From assembly GCA_905160935.1 (NCBI GenBank), contig CAJHZI010000708.1, positions 186,001 to 250,000 on the forward strand: a stretch of DNA of 64,000 nt. Reading direction: 5' to 3'. The first letter of the stretch is position 1, and each line of letters opens with the position of its first letter. Positions 1 through 11,487 of the stretch are shown here, in pieces. Source of the stretch: Enchytraeus crypticus (Eukaryota; Annelida; Clitellata; Enchytraeida; Enchytraeidae). Under the pieces are notes generated by a model. It did not search any database. It saw nothing but the letters and a program-made list of their open reading frames with translations, and was not told the DNA's origin. The position numbers were made by a program, and so were the translations under genes.

Positions 1-271
1 AATTTATTCATAGTTCGGTTACAGTATAGCCAATAAGAGAGAGTGAATGTTATTACTTACAAAGCACTAATGGTTTATATGGGAGGTGTCTTGCAGCAAG
101 TCAAACTATGCGGATAAGTAGGTGTGATATACTACTACGTTAAATAACATCTATCTTCTGGAAGGATTATTATATACTATCTAAATTCAGTACTAGGTGT
201 ATTTCATCTTGAGAGTTAATTAAATTAATAACACCCGATAATACTTTGTTATCATTTATATGACAGATTTA

Positions 272-483
272 AGTCACGTGTTCACTTTGTTTTGTTGTTT
301 GTTGTTGCTCAGTAGAGGCTCACGTGACCTGCCGCTATCAGGTCACGTGTTCACTGTATTGTTGTTGTTGCTCAGGAGAGGATCACGTGACCTACCTCTA
401 TCAGGTCACGTGTTCACTGTGTTGTTGTTGTTGCTGCTCAGGAAAGGCTCACGTGACTTACCTCTATCAGGTCACGTGTTCAC
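272..483 (+). repeat. Acceptor-spanning tandem repeat with CACGTG hairpins
   Basis: Three units of about 63-66 bp each hold a T/G-rich tract, a GCTCAG acceptor and a near-palindrome made of CACGTGACCT, a 9-nt loop and AGGTCACGTG. The 3'-most unit runs into the probable exon at 442. The CACGTG cores are also E-box sequences. Confidence 0.8.
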
Positions 484-700
484 GCGGCAGAGCCGTGAGG
501 AGGCGACCTGGTCTATGTGCGCTGAGTGTGACACAGCCTGGATGGGTGGGACTTGTCGTGACCACGCCTCCACCCTGCTGCTCAGAGCCTATCAGAGAGA
601 CAACTACCTGCTCGTGGGCGTGGCTAGAGAGGAGAGGAAGGCGGAGCTAGAGAGAACACTGGAGGATATTAGACATGTGGCCCTGCAGTGGAACAACTAG
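442..700 (+). CDS. Probable last coding exon of an unrecognised gene
   Basis: An open frame runs into a TAG stop at 698-700. Its last 70 or so codons are GC-richer and less repetitive than the flanks. The most likely exon start is after the TGCTCAG acceptor ending at 441, leaving one base to complete a split codon. The translated segment has a Cys-rich stretch (MCAECDTAWMGGTC) and a charged, probably helical end (REERKAELERTLEDIRHVAL) closing with WNN. I do not recognise the family. Upstream exons would lie left of the window. The acceptor and exon head are repeated twice more just upstream (copies starting near 313 and 376), spaced by multiples of three so the frame stays open. A 14-bp satellite starts directly after the stop. 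Confidence 0.45.
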
Positions 701-1046
701 GTGAATCACTACAGGTGGATCACTACAGGTGGATCACTACAGGTGAATCACTACAGGTGGATCACTACAGGTGAATCACTACAGGTGGATCACAACAGGT
801 GAATCACTACAGGTGAATCACTACAGGTGGATCACTACAGGTGAATCACTACAGGTGGATCACTACAGGTGGATCACTACAGGTGAATCACTACAGGTGG
901 ATCACTACAGGTGGATCACTACAGGTGGATCACTACAGGTGGATCGCTACAGGTGGATCACTACAGGTGAATCACTACAGGTGGATCACTACAGGTGGAT
1001 CATTACAGGTGGATCACCACAGGTGGATCACTACAGGTGGATTTCT
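701..1046. repeat. 14-bp satellite, about 24 copies
   Basis: The unit is GTGRATCACTACAG with G/A variation at one position. It begins immediately after the stop codon of the upstream exon. Each unit contains CAG|GTG, which fits both an acceptor end and a donor start. ORFs across it are repeat artefacts. Confidence 0.95.
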
Positions 1047-2357
1047 TCACTGTAGAAGATTGGATGAATATCGAACTGGTAAGGATTATAGGGAACAGGA
1101 AATAGAGAAAAATCAACAAAATTTCCTTCCTCTCTCTGTGTCTCTCTCTCTCTCACTCTCTCTCTCTCTCTCCCTCTCTCTCTTTGTAAAGTCTAACAGC
1201 ATGTCCATGACATATAAATATTCCAATCGATACTGTAGTTAGTAATAATTTTCATTTTAACACAAGAATGCATTAATAAAAAAAATCATCCTATATCCCA
1301 GCCTCTATTTTCTTCTAACCCTTTTTCCGTGCATTCTCTCTCTCTTATTTCATATTTAAACCACCCCGCCGATATACATGTAGAACAACATATCTCACAC
1401 GGTCCTTCTTAATTTCTCTTTTCTCATTAACTCTTTCTTATCATAGTAACAGTAGAAATCTAATGATTCAGGGAGTGACCTCAAAGCTGTAAGCGTAGAG
1501 GTGGTCTATTTTAGCTTTAAATGACTTTGTCAATAACAAAATTGCTTTAAATATATTTTATATCATTTCTTTCAAGAAAAATGATATGCAAATGATAGTC
1601 TGTTTGTGTAGATTGTGCAAAAAACGTCCCTGACATTACCTTATGACGAGGAATCGGACGTTAAATTCATATTGAGTGAAGACGTTTCGCACATTAACTG
1701 AAGAAATTCGCATAATACAGTAAACTCACAGTAATCTTGCCTAGTTAACATTTTACGTGCTGGAAGAAGTTGTTGTAAACTCAGATACTCAAAAAACTTT
1801 TTTATTCCCCCAATTTATAGTCAAAATCTGCAAATTTACGTAACTGTGTGTTATTATAATACTATTAGCAAAAGACTTTAGTTGCTCTGTGCTTTATCGC
1901 TAGCATGTTCAAGGTGTGGTTTATTTGTTAACAATGTTCTCAGATTAGCAGTGTACGCGTATTTAATAATTCTTAGTAACAAATAAATGATCTAAAATAA
2001 CAGAGACTGAAAATATAGAGTAAACTCAGCAATGATCGTATTTACCAGTGAGATAATCAACTGTTTAAACCTCAACAGTTGCGTAGATAAATCACGATTA
2101 CTGTTTAGTCACAGTTTGATATTCTGTCAGCTTGAATCGCTGTGTAAAGTAATGCGTAGCTGCGCGCCTTTTTTCTGACGTTATACGAATGAAGATAATA
2201 CTATGATAGAGACACGATAAATCAATCAGGCAAGGATCAATAATAACCATGGAGGGGAATGGAGGAAATAACGAAAACTACAAAAACAGAAACTAAGAAA
2301 GGAAACTATGTAACACATGCGGTATGTCATGTGTGTAGCTACGCGAACAAAAAGAAA
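1047..2357. other. Non-coding stretch between the 5' exon and receptor gene A
   Basis: It holds a (TC)n tract at about 1,126-1,184 and a 47-bp tail element at 1,624-1,670. Otherwise it is AT-rich sequence with no ORF or recognisable gene. Confidence 0.6.
1624..1670 (+). repeat. Short interspersed tail element, copy 1
   Basis: It matches the consensus CGTCCCTGACATT...GAGGAA..GGACGTTAAA, which is seen at least seven times in the window. The other copies (10,724; 14,447; 23,640; 26,902 minus; 36,035 minus; 51,329) adjoin or lie close to simple repeats. It is probably the 3' end of a SINE or LINE. Confidence 0.7.
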
Positions 2358-2534
2358 ATTGTAGCTAGGAGTGAGATGTACTCTATAACGAGAGAGACAC
2401 GATAAATCAATCAATTGTAGCTAGGAGTGAGATGTTAGAAGAGATGTACTCTATAACGAGAGAGACACGATAAATCAATCAATTGTAGCTAGGAGTGAGA
2501 TGTGAGAAGAGATGTACTCTATAACGAGAGAGCT
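2358..2534 (-). repeat. Tandem copies of the receptor A exon 7 end and stop
   Basis: About three units carry the end of the last coding exon (CTCTATAACGAGAGAG and AATTGTAGCTAGGAG on the plus strand) followed by CACGATAAATCAATC. The unit nearest the gene holds the predicted stop codon at 2475-2477. The others lie in the presumed 3' UTR. Confidence 0.8.
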
Positions 2535-5500
2535 GGGAGGAGTACAGTTACAGTTAACGGTGATCGGCTCTGTCTGCATCAGGTTCTTGAACTGCATCAT
2601 GAGGAAAAACAGTGTGCACACCATTCCTCCTATCTGTAATAATAATAATAATAATTATAATAATTATAATAATAGCAATAATAATAATAATCGTAATCAT
2701 AATAATAATAATAATAATAAAGATATAACGTGCGTTTCCTCAAACAAGGATGATATCTGGGGCTTCAGCATACCGATACTACATACTATAGTTTCCTTAG
2801 CTTCTACTTCTACCACAGCTGCCTTAGCTTCTACTTTATTACCTTCAGCACTGCTTTTTATACCAAAATATACTATACTGGTAACTTCCTTCTCAACCAG
2901 TGCTTCCATTGCCTCCCCCACTTCTAGTGCCTTCGCTTCAGATGTTAAACAAGCTGAAAGATTTGTAGTGGTGCAAACACACTACAAGCAACTGTAACAT
3001 GTTACTATTGTGAAACGTAAGACATAACACAATCAATAAACTAAATAAGTCCTAGAATAAACAGAGAACAAATCCATAATTGAATGTAATGATTAAATAA
3101 ATTCTCGAGTCAACCAACTCAGCATCTAGTTAATTATTTTGATTTCATTTACCTGAAGCAAGTAGCACCTAATTTAACAATTAAAAGAGTTAAGCATAAT
3201 ATTTTTAATAAGATAATTTAGTTAATTTCTCATCAATCACTCATTCTTTATTAATGTGATTAATTGATTGATTGATTGATTGATTGATTGATAGCTCACA
3301 GTTAGTATGGTAGGTTTGTTGATGACAAACATGTCCCAGGCTGTTAGACCTATAGGTTTACCTGTCAGCTTGTTCAGAAACATCGTGATCTGTTGTACAC
3401 ACATGACAATAAGTACAAGTAGCTCAGAGGATTTCAATTAAGATATCTACGGGAAATTCCTAAAACTTAACGATAGGAAAGACTTCAATAACGAGCACTG
3501 TGGTACCCCTAATCAGTTATTCGCAATATCTCAACGAGATTCTAACGAAATCCTAAACTTCTCACGTCTCAAAGAAATTTCGTACCCTTTGCGTCATCTT
3601 TCAGAGAAATATTTGATACCTACAATTATATCAACTAAGAGAAATATTGTTCCCGTATACGTAATCTCGCAGGAAATAAATTAATTTCTTGTCATTATAG
3701 AATTTTCAATATCTGTCGTTTTAGCGCTAATCAACTTTTGAAAACTCGAGAGTTGTTGACCTAACTGACCTCCATTTGTCGCTCCAAACTAGCGTTTCTC
3801 GCTTTAATCAAGTAGATACTGGACAGCATTATGTGAGCCTGCAATATATTCAACAATCAGAATTACATTATATCTCAAAGGAAACCATTCTAGGCAGCAT
3901 TATGTGAGGCTGCAAAACATTCAACAATCAGAATTACATTATATATCAAAGGAAGCCATTCTGGGCAGCATTATGTGAGCTTGAAAATAGTCAACAATCA
4001 GAATTCCATTTTATCTCAAAGGAAGCCATTCCGGGCAGCTTTATGTGAGGCTGCACAATAGTCAACAGTCTAATGATAATTCCGTAATACCTATTCTCAA
4101 CGGAAGCCCCCGGGTAAACAATTAGACAAGATTGAATGCGCCTGAATACAAAGAGATTAACATATTAACTACATTTAGCTGTATGTAACTATATTTAACT
4201 ACATTTAACTAACAGCATTTAACTATATTTAACTAACAGCATTTAACTATATTTAACTAACAGCATTTAACTAAAATTATTGAAATGTATTTAACTACAT
4301 TTAACTACAGACACATGGAAGCTGAGAATCTCTGTTCATTCATATATCGTACCGCACTCATGAGTTTGGTTGCTCTATCAAATAAATTGTTAAAGAATCA
4401 AAAGGTTCAGGGAGCCTTTCAATATTTACTTTAGTTATTTAATAAAATTTCATTTCTAGCATTTTGAAATTCTTCTCAATTAGGTCTTCTGAATTAGCCT
4501 AATTAATATCTCATTAAATATCAATTTCTCGAATCATCACTCTGTGTTCAAGTCTTCCAATATTAATAGCAAAACAAGCTATCAATCGTTAGCTAGCTAA
4601 TTTACTAATTCATTCCTTCATACATTCCTTTATTCCTTAGTCATTCATTCATCAATTTATTTATTTATATCTTCATTCACTCATTAATTCAGATATTCAT
4701 TCATTCATTCGTTCATTCGTTCATTTATTCCTTCCTTCATTCATTCATTGGTTCATTCATTTCATTCATTCATTCGTTCGTTCGTTAATTCATTCCTTGT
4801 TTAAATCATTCATTCATTCTTTCATCCACTCACTCATTCACTTATTCATCCATTCATACATTCACACATTCAGTCATTCATTCACCTGTACGTTGACAGA
4901 TATGGCGGCCACAGAGATGAAGAAAGCCTGGAAGTTGTAGTAGAAGAACCAGTAGAGTTGACTGATGATGATTGGTGTGGGACTGTCTGGCTGCAGCAAA
5001 CAATAGCCCAGCAGACATACAGCTGGTATCTCAGCCAGGTACGAGTTAGCTATGAAATACTTGAACAGTTTGTCCACACTAGCTACCATCTTACTTCTAC
5101 CTCAACACAATCAATCAATCAATCAGTGTAAGAGTTAGCTATGAAATACTTGAACAGTTTGTCCACACTAGCTACCATCTTACTTCTACCTCAACACAAT
5201 CAATCAATCAATCAGTGTAAGAGTTAGCTATGAAATACTTGAACAGTTTGTCCACACTAGCTACCATTTTACTCCTACCTCAACACAATCAATCAATCAA
5301 TCACTGTAAGAGTTAGCTATGAAATACTTGAACAGTTTGTCCACACTATCTACCATCTTACTCCTACCTCAACACAATCAATCAATCAATCAATCAATGT
5401 AACAGTTAGCTATGAAATACTTGAACAGTTTGTCCACAATAGCAACCATCTTAGTCCTACCGCAATCAATCAATCAATCAGTGTAAGAGTTAGCTATGAA

Positions 5501-8500
5501 ATACTTGAACAGTTTGTCCACACTTGCTACCATTTTACTCCTACCTCAACACAATCAACCAATCGATCAATCAATCAATCGATCAATCAATCAGTCCATC
5601 AATCACTGTAAGAGTTAGCTATGAAGTACTTGAACAATCTGTCTACACTATCTACCATTTTACTCCTGCCTCAACACAACCAATTAATCAATCAATCAAG
5701 TGCAGTATGGAGATTTTTACTTTAAAGAAACATAGACATGTCTACTGAAATCAAAATTTATCTAAATCGATGGAAACAGTACCGTAAGAGTATTCTTTCC
5801 TTCCCTAACTATTCATTTATTTAAAAAAATGAAAACACATTCAGACAAATACCAAGTAGGCCTACTAAATGAATACATCTAGAAAATTCCTTCAGAAGTT
5901 AATATTCGTCGTTTAATTGCAATTAATTCACCCATCAACCCTAACCCTAACCACTTGCCTGTTCTGATGCATAATACGAAATCGATCAGTGTCATTATCT
6001 TGTAATAGTATAATGTAATATTAATTTATGCAGAAGAATGAATTGAAATGAGTGGCTAATCCAATATACTTTCATTCAATTTCTTGAGCGAAATTTCAAA
6101 CCCTACTAACTCATATGTTGACATTAATTTCATAATTCAGCCATTCGTTCGTCTATTGATCTAACCACTTGCCTGTTCTGATGCATGATACGGAATCGAT
6201 CAATGTCATCGCTGAACGTTCCATCGTGTCCAATCTTCATCTCAAAAGTTCTTCCCAGATACTCGAACTCCTTGTAGAGCACGTAGCAAGCTATCGTGTA
6301 GAACCCTATGAAGAGCATCGACACCCAGCTGTTCCAGAACACCATCAATAGCACCAGGGACTTCACCACGTAGTCTGCTGGTGTGTTACAGGTGGAAACA
6401 TTGGTGGTGGATCCTCCAGGACTGGAGAAAGTGATGGTGAGTTTGGCCACCTCGTCAGGCACGTCTTTGGGTCTGTTTAGCCCCACGTGGTGAAGGTAGC
6501 TCGTGGTGGGTGACTGGTAGGGAAGGATGGAGGAACCGTAGAGCACTGAGAGGTGAAGGTTGCCTCCAAACAAACCCCAGGCAAACATTCCTGAGAATAG
6601 ACGTACTCTGTGTGAGTGTGTGTGATAGGGAAGGTTTTGATACAACAAATGCATTATTATATGTATTTATTTAGCTGCACTATGCGTTTAGCATTTAAAT
6701 CATTTCTCCTTGTTAATAAAACAACATGATTTCACACAAACACACAAACACATAAGTATAGTTTAAGTGTTAACTAACTTGCTCATTAAACATTCCCGTC
6801 ACACTACATGGAACAATGGGTTCAGCTGTATTTAATAACCCCCCCCCCCCAATTACAATAATTATAATAGCAAAGTCAAAGTAGTACACGAATTAAAAAA
6901 TGGTGACACACAAATCAACCCAGATTGAAGAACAGAGTGGCTGACAGAGAGAGAGAGACAGAGACAGACAGAGAGAGAGAGACAGCGACAGACAGAGAGA
7001 GAGACAGAGACAGACAGAGAGAGAGACAGACCTGTACAGGCTAGCACTACAACAAGAGATAGTATGAGGAGGTAGTAGCAGGCTTTACGAATGGACTGCC
7101 AGTATGGTACAATGTTATCCGTGTAGAACATTGAGTCCATCCGAATAAACAAATCCTGAAATCCACCTCTCTTCCTGTACCTACAGAATCCATGAGAATC
7201 AATCAATCAATCAATCAATTAATCAATCATAGACCAGGAGCGTAGCAGCGTCGATAGACCGCTTCTGTGGTTTAATTAGCAATTCGTCAGAGTCTAGAGA
7301 TTTCTACATTATAAGAAATACATTTACAATTGAAATTAATTTAGAAATTAAGCAAATATAAATTTACCATAGAAACGTTGCTAGTGCAGCCCTTGACAAG
7401 CCCTCGTACCACAAGAGCACCCAGGCTATCTTAGAGGCTAGAACATAGCTAAACCCGTGGATGTATCTGAACGTGGCCAGGGAGCGAATGAAGTTCAACA
7501 GCAGAATAACACAGGTTATCATCGAAAATATCTGTTAAATGAATTAAAATAACACATGTTAGAATCGAAAATATCTGTTAAATGAATTAGAATAACACAC
7601 GTTATTCGTTTAGAATACATGTTAAATCAATTAATATATTATTAAAATAACATACATGTACGGTATTCAATTAGTATACCTATTAAATGAATTAAAATAA
7701 CATATGTTATTCATTTAGAATACATGGACATGTTAAATAGTCTAATCTATCACTATGCTCTAGTAAGATTACATATTCGACTCCAACACTATTTCTAGTA
7801 AGATTATATATTCTACTCCATCACTATGTTTTAGTAAGATCATATATTCTAACCTATCACTATGTCCTAGTAAGATTACATATTCTAATCTATCTCTATG
7901 TTCCTCTATGATTTCAAATCGACTACTAACCAGCAGCGGATTCTTCCTCGCTTTCTGCCCAGGCTTTCTGATGAAGAACATACCAAACACTCTCATGACG
8001 ATGAAGAGCGGCCTTGCTATGCTATACAACAGGGTCGTGTCCACAGTCCTCAAGTCATCAGGGATATCCCCCCTCTTGCCCTTCATAGCCCCACCCTTCC
8101 CTAGTCCCATCATCATAGCCTTCCCCACCCCTGTGCCTTGCTTCAGCTGGGTAGGGCTCAAACACTCGCCGTCGTCTGGGTGTCTCCTAGGGTGACTGAA
8201 TCTGACGGTAGCTCGAGTGGTCTGCTGAACAATCCTCAACTTGTCTCTGGATGAACTTCTATCGGATGAGGTGGAGAGACGTCTAAGAGATAGCATTGGA
8301 CTGGGTGGACGCAGCGTTTTACCGGTTCTTCTGGAAATAAACTTATTTTCAGGCTCGTCCGTGATGATATCGTTCTGTTTGTTATTTACCAAAGTTTCGC
8401 TCGGTTCTTTGTCTTCCACTTTATCTTTAACTCCAGGTGATAGTGTTGCCATGTCAGTCATCAGACTAGAAACGTTAAGCTCTTCCAATCCTCCATCCAC

Positions 8501-8902
8501 GTGATATCCATCCTCCTCAACTTCCTCTGCCGATTTATTCCTTTCTTCTATTTTCGCTCCATCTGAAGCATCAGCTTTAGTGTGTATTGTAAAACTGTTT
8601 TGAGCCAGTACTGGGATCTTTACCTTATTGTTAGCAACTTCAGATTTATCAGAAGAACTTTGTTTTCCACATTTCACTAGATTATTGGAGAAAGACAATT
8701 GAGTCCTAGTGGAGTTATCGCTCAGTCTCTTGCGAGGTCCCAATGAACTCATATCAGCTTCCGGTGGCTCTGTTCTAGTCTTCTTTCCTCTCACTGGCTT
8801 GCTTGGGACTCCATGGGACTTCCTGGGACTGGATGTCCCTGCCTCACGTCCTGTCCCTGATCTAACACTCCAGTTGATCCGGGAGGCCCTGGACTTCCGC
8901 AT
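2475..8902 (-). CDS. Gustatory-receptor-like 7TM protein, copy A (720 aa)
   Basis: Seven coding exons (minus strand): 8902-7931, 7531-7368, 7180-7032, 6590-6173, 5096-4886, 3389-3300, 2633-2475. Joined, they give 721 codons including TGA, with phases 0,2,1,2,0,0. The last helix carries TLFFLMMQF (residues 675-683), matching the TYhhhhhQF signature of the insect-type gustatory receptor superfamily (7tm_7). It is preceded by GLTAWDMFVINKPTILT, which matches the family's (F)TIN segment. These proteins are inverted-topology 7TM ligand-gated cation channels in the plasma membrane. Residues 1-255 are a long, Ser-rich, charged N-terminal tail. Residues 256-293 are almost identical to copy B. TM1 follows (IARPLFIVMRVFGMFF), then helices in exons 2-6. 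Intron 4 is ambiguous: a GC-AG pair (used here) and a GT-AG pair (exon 4 to 6166, exon 5 from 5089) give products of equal length. Ligand is unknown. Family assignment is firm and function is inferred. Confidence 0.86.
2636..2722. repeat. (AAT)n microsatellite at receptor A exon 7 acceptor
   Basis: An interrupted AAT/AAC tract lies directly upstream (minus sense) of the exon 7 acceptor, so the polypyrimidine region of that intron is a TTA repeat. Confidence 0.9.
3822..4090. repeat. About 72-bp minisatellite, four diverged copies
   Basis: Units contain GGCAGCATTATGTGAGGCTG and AACAATCAGAATTACATTAT. They lie in intron 5 of receptor A. The 5' flank (CTCCATTTGTCGCTC, AGATACTGGACA) is conserved at 13,756-13,830 in intron 5 of receptor B, showing common descent of the two introns. 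Confidence 0.8.
4180..4310. repeat. 24-bp minisatellite (AACTAACAGCATTTAACTAT)
   Basis: Repeats of TTTAACTA-type units lie in intron 5 of receptor A. There is no coding potential. Confidence 0.75.
4611..4884. repeat. (ATTC)n-rich region abutting receptor A exon 5 donor
   Basis: A degenerate CATT/TTCA tetranucleotide tract ends at the exon 5 donor (GT at 4885-4884). A similar (ATTC)n tract at 14,285-14,446 lies near the matching exon of receptor B. Confidence 0.85.
5040..5705 (-). repeat. Acceptor-spanning array at receptor A exon 5, about 7 copies
   Basis: The unit of about 88 bp (minus sense) is an AATC-rich intron tail, the GGTAG acceptor, then about 60 nt of exon 5 head encoding SKMVASVDKLFKYFIANSY. 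The copy at 5096 continues into the full exon. Six upstream copies are truncated after SY. Copies differ by substitutions, so this is not a simple assembly stutter. Confidence 0.9.
7192..7236. repeat. (AATC)n microsatellite in receptor A intron 2
   Basis: An AATC tract lies just upstream (minus sense) of the exon 3 acceptor. Confidence 0.85.
7519..7740 (-). repeat. Acceptor-spanning repeat at receptor A exon 2
   Basis: The acceptor and first 11 nt of exon 2 (ATATTTTCGAT, minus sense) with the intron tail CATTTAACAG recur once at about 7,564-7,585. More degenerate ATGAATTAAAATAACA copies continue to about 7,740. Confidence 0.75.
7745..7912. repeat. 38-bp minisatellite at the start of receptor A intron 1
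   Basis: About five copies of a unit with TAGTAAGATTATATATTCTA and CATCACTATGTT lie immediately after the exon 1 donor in transcript sense. They produce an artefactual ORF extension past the donor. Confidence 0.8.
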
Positions 8903-10120
8903 TCTTTGAGAGAATAAAGTCTTAAAGGTTGCTTTATAGAATAGTGTTATTTAGGAAAGCTACAGTAGGCCCCATAGTGAAATGATCAACTATGTTGATA
9001 TCTATCACTTTAATGCCACATGTTTAAAGCGTTAGGCAATTTAGTTCTTATTAATTATGAAATTTTAGATTTTTCTGGAAGTATGACATCTAGAAGAATC
9101 TTTTTCGTTTGGCTCGAGACAGAAAAGTTTAGAGATTGTCTTCAACGATTGCAATGAAGATGATTCAATCAATGCCTCAAACTAATGTATGTGTAAACTA
9201 TATCAATTTTGTGTCATACTTTAGTATACATGTATATCTGAATTATATGTCTAATTCATATCAGCTCCTTTGAGAGGTTAGTGAATGTAAATAACAGAAT
9301 GTTAACTAAACTAGTCATAGTGGCAGGAACACCTGAATAACTTAGTCTTAACAATATATAATTTACTGATTCATTTGCTTTCGATTCAGGCCTCTGTATG
9401 ACAATATTTGCGATATTTCCTCATATAAGCGATACTAAACGGAAAAAATTAGCAATGAATCCTAATTTTGTTTTAGATTTAACTGTGATTCTAACTATTA
9501 CATATTTACATATAAGGACTCTTCAAATAGTGGCACTGGATTCGAATTCACGGTCTCTTCACCTGCCTCACTCTTACAAATGCAGATTGACTGTTACAAA
9601 AGCGCTATTAGACGCGCATTTTATATGATATTGGAGCACGAGTTTAAATGTAAACATTTTTCTACTATGAAAATGATGAAATAGAGACTATATATAATAA
9701 ATAAATCCTGACCTTTCTCGCGCGTTTATAGCCGATCTGAGCATTGCTACTTTAGTCCTAGCCTACTAGGCATACTGTATAGTTCCTTCTATTTCTATAC
9801 TCTCTAACACACTATTACATTATATTAACGTATAAATCGAACTCTGTCGGTTCTTCATTACAGCTCAATTGAATCGGAAGTGTTTACTAATCTGACATAA
9901 ATCGTGCTTAATATAATCTTGAACGGACGTGGATGGGTTGTTATCAGGTGTGAAGAAGTCGATTATAAATCTGTTATCTCTACTCAATACTGTTACGATC
10001 CTATTACTCGGGAGATTTCCTTGTCCTTACTTCTCTGTTGCAGAGACGTTGCAGGTATGAGTTGAGAGTCAGGTGTAATTGTTGCCATATTATTGCAACT
10101 GTTATATAAATATTGTAAAT
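8903..10120. other. Upstream flank of receptor A, no gene seen
   Basis: AT-rich sequence with a fragment of SINE family 2 at about 8,963-9,048. Any promoter or non-coding first exon of receptor A should lie here, but I cannot place one. Confidence 0.5.
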
Positions 10121-10124
10121 GTTA

Positions 10125-10318
10125 TATATGACTATATAGTTATATAGTTATATAGTAATATAGTTATATAGTTATATACACTGTAGTTATATAGTCATGT
10201 TATAACTGTTATATAGTCATGTTATAACTGTTATATAGTCATGTTATAACTGTTATATAGTCATGTTATAACTGTTATATAGTCATGTTATAACTGTTAT
10301 ATATCTATTGTAAATGTT
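10125..10318. repeat. 22-bp minisatellite (ATATAGTCATGTTATAACTG)
   Basis: Five to six near-identical copies follow TATATAGT-rich sequence in the spacer between the receptor genes. Confidence 0.9.
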
Positions 10319-10723
10319 ATGAATATTTGTAATAATTTGGCAACATGCGTGGCAACAGTTATTTTGTTCCAATTATTAAATCAACGGATGTTTATTTACG
10401 TTTCGAACCACAACTTATCAGTATGTGACAACTAGGCCTACACGTGTAAACAATTGTCAGTGAATAATGGTTTGTGGTTTATGCTGCTGAAATAGTTTAG
10501 TTTTTCTGAATATTTAACAAAACATTTTAACAAAAATAAATAAAAAGGCTTCTAAGAAGAAGAATTAGATTGCTGATCGATGGATTGCTCTTTAGCCGGC
10601 CTGATAACAGACGATGTGTAACGAATATGTGCACAGGACAATAGATATAGCAGTTTCTTCCCCTCAGCACATTTCTTTTGCAGATTGGTCTGAGTGAATT
10701 GATCTGTAGTGATGTGCTGCGGG

Positions 10724-10815
10724 GACGTCCCTGACATCCCTGCATGAGGAAACGGACGTTAAACCTTTATTACTATTATTATTATTATTAATATTATTAT
10801 TATTATTACTATTAT
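10724..10815 (+). repeat. Short tail element, copy 2, followed by (ATT)n
   Basis: ACGTCCCTGACATCCC...GAGGAAACGGACGTTAAAC runs directly into an (ATT)n tract. This is the clearest example of the element seeding a microsatellite. Confidence 0.8.
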
Positions 10816-10929
10816 TTTTTTACCCCGGTGTAAAGAACCTGGGGTTTTATAAAACGATTCAAGCAATATGTGATGAATCGTCGCCCGGCTACTCGAGGTC
10901 ATCAATCGGCTTAAAAGAATTGTTGAAGC

Positions 10930-11244
10930 ATACTGCATTAAATCTTTGCAAAGTCATGGAGAGCCTTTGCCAAATGAAAAGATGTCTCTCGCTTATCGCC
11001 GGTTTGCTCTGCAATAAGTCTGCCTATGCCATTAATAAAGTCAACTCCTTCGGGATTCATCGGGCCCATGATTTCAATGGCCACCGGAACAACTTCATAT
11101 TGTAAGGACAGATCACGGTATTTATCCAACTTCCTAGTGGAGGCATGAACAGCAGCTCCACCGGCTGTGACTGAAGTCGTATTCAGGTAGGAGTTTGCCA
11201 TAGTGTCAATGACCGTGACGTCCCATACGGCACATTTACCGTTG
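10930..11244 (-). mobile_element. Fragment of a transposon-associated ORF
   Basis: The minus-strand frame reads GKCAVWDVTVIDTMANSYL, then KYRDLSLQYEVVPVAIEIMG, then a FINGIGRLIAEQTGDKRETSF segment. The pattern of WDVT.(V/P)DT, Y..L...Y.FVP.A.E..G and TGD.R...F is one I associate with the C-terminal domain of multicopy transposon-linked ORFs in invertebrate and chordate genomes. The element class cannot be determined from this piece. No catalytic reverse transcriptase or transposase motif is present, so it is a dead fragment. An (ATT)n tract lies on its upstream side (11,250-11,296). Confidence 0.6.
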
Positions 11245-11247
11245 CAA

Positions 11248-11249
<2 letters not shown>

Positions 11250-11285
<36 letters not shown>

Positions 11286-11296
11286 TATTATTATTA
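11250..11296. repeat. (ATT)n microsatellite
   Basis: A nearly uninterrupted ATT tract next to the transposon ORF fragment. Confidence 0.95.
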
Positions 11297-11487
11297 CAGA
11301 ACTAGATCTCACTATCTTTTAGACAATCATTCAAGCTCTAAAGTCCTGTACAGTGTTTGTATGTCAGTTGTTTCAGTGGGGGCACCAGTGGGCGTTGTTA
11401 ACATCTCAAAGGCTCGGCCTTCTGCCAAGAATTACTGAATTCTGTTCACTTTTTATATCGCATAATCTTGTTTCTCCTACAATGTTT

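Noticed and set aside
5938-5955. Interstitial telomeric repeat (CCCTAA)
   Set aside because: Only two to three copies; too short to mean a telomere fusion.
7769-7930. C-terminal extension LEYVILLGHSDRLEYMILL of receptor A exon 1
   Set aside because: It lies past a good donor (CTG|GTTAGT at 7931) shared with receptor B and comes from a 38-bp intronic minisatellite.
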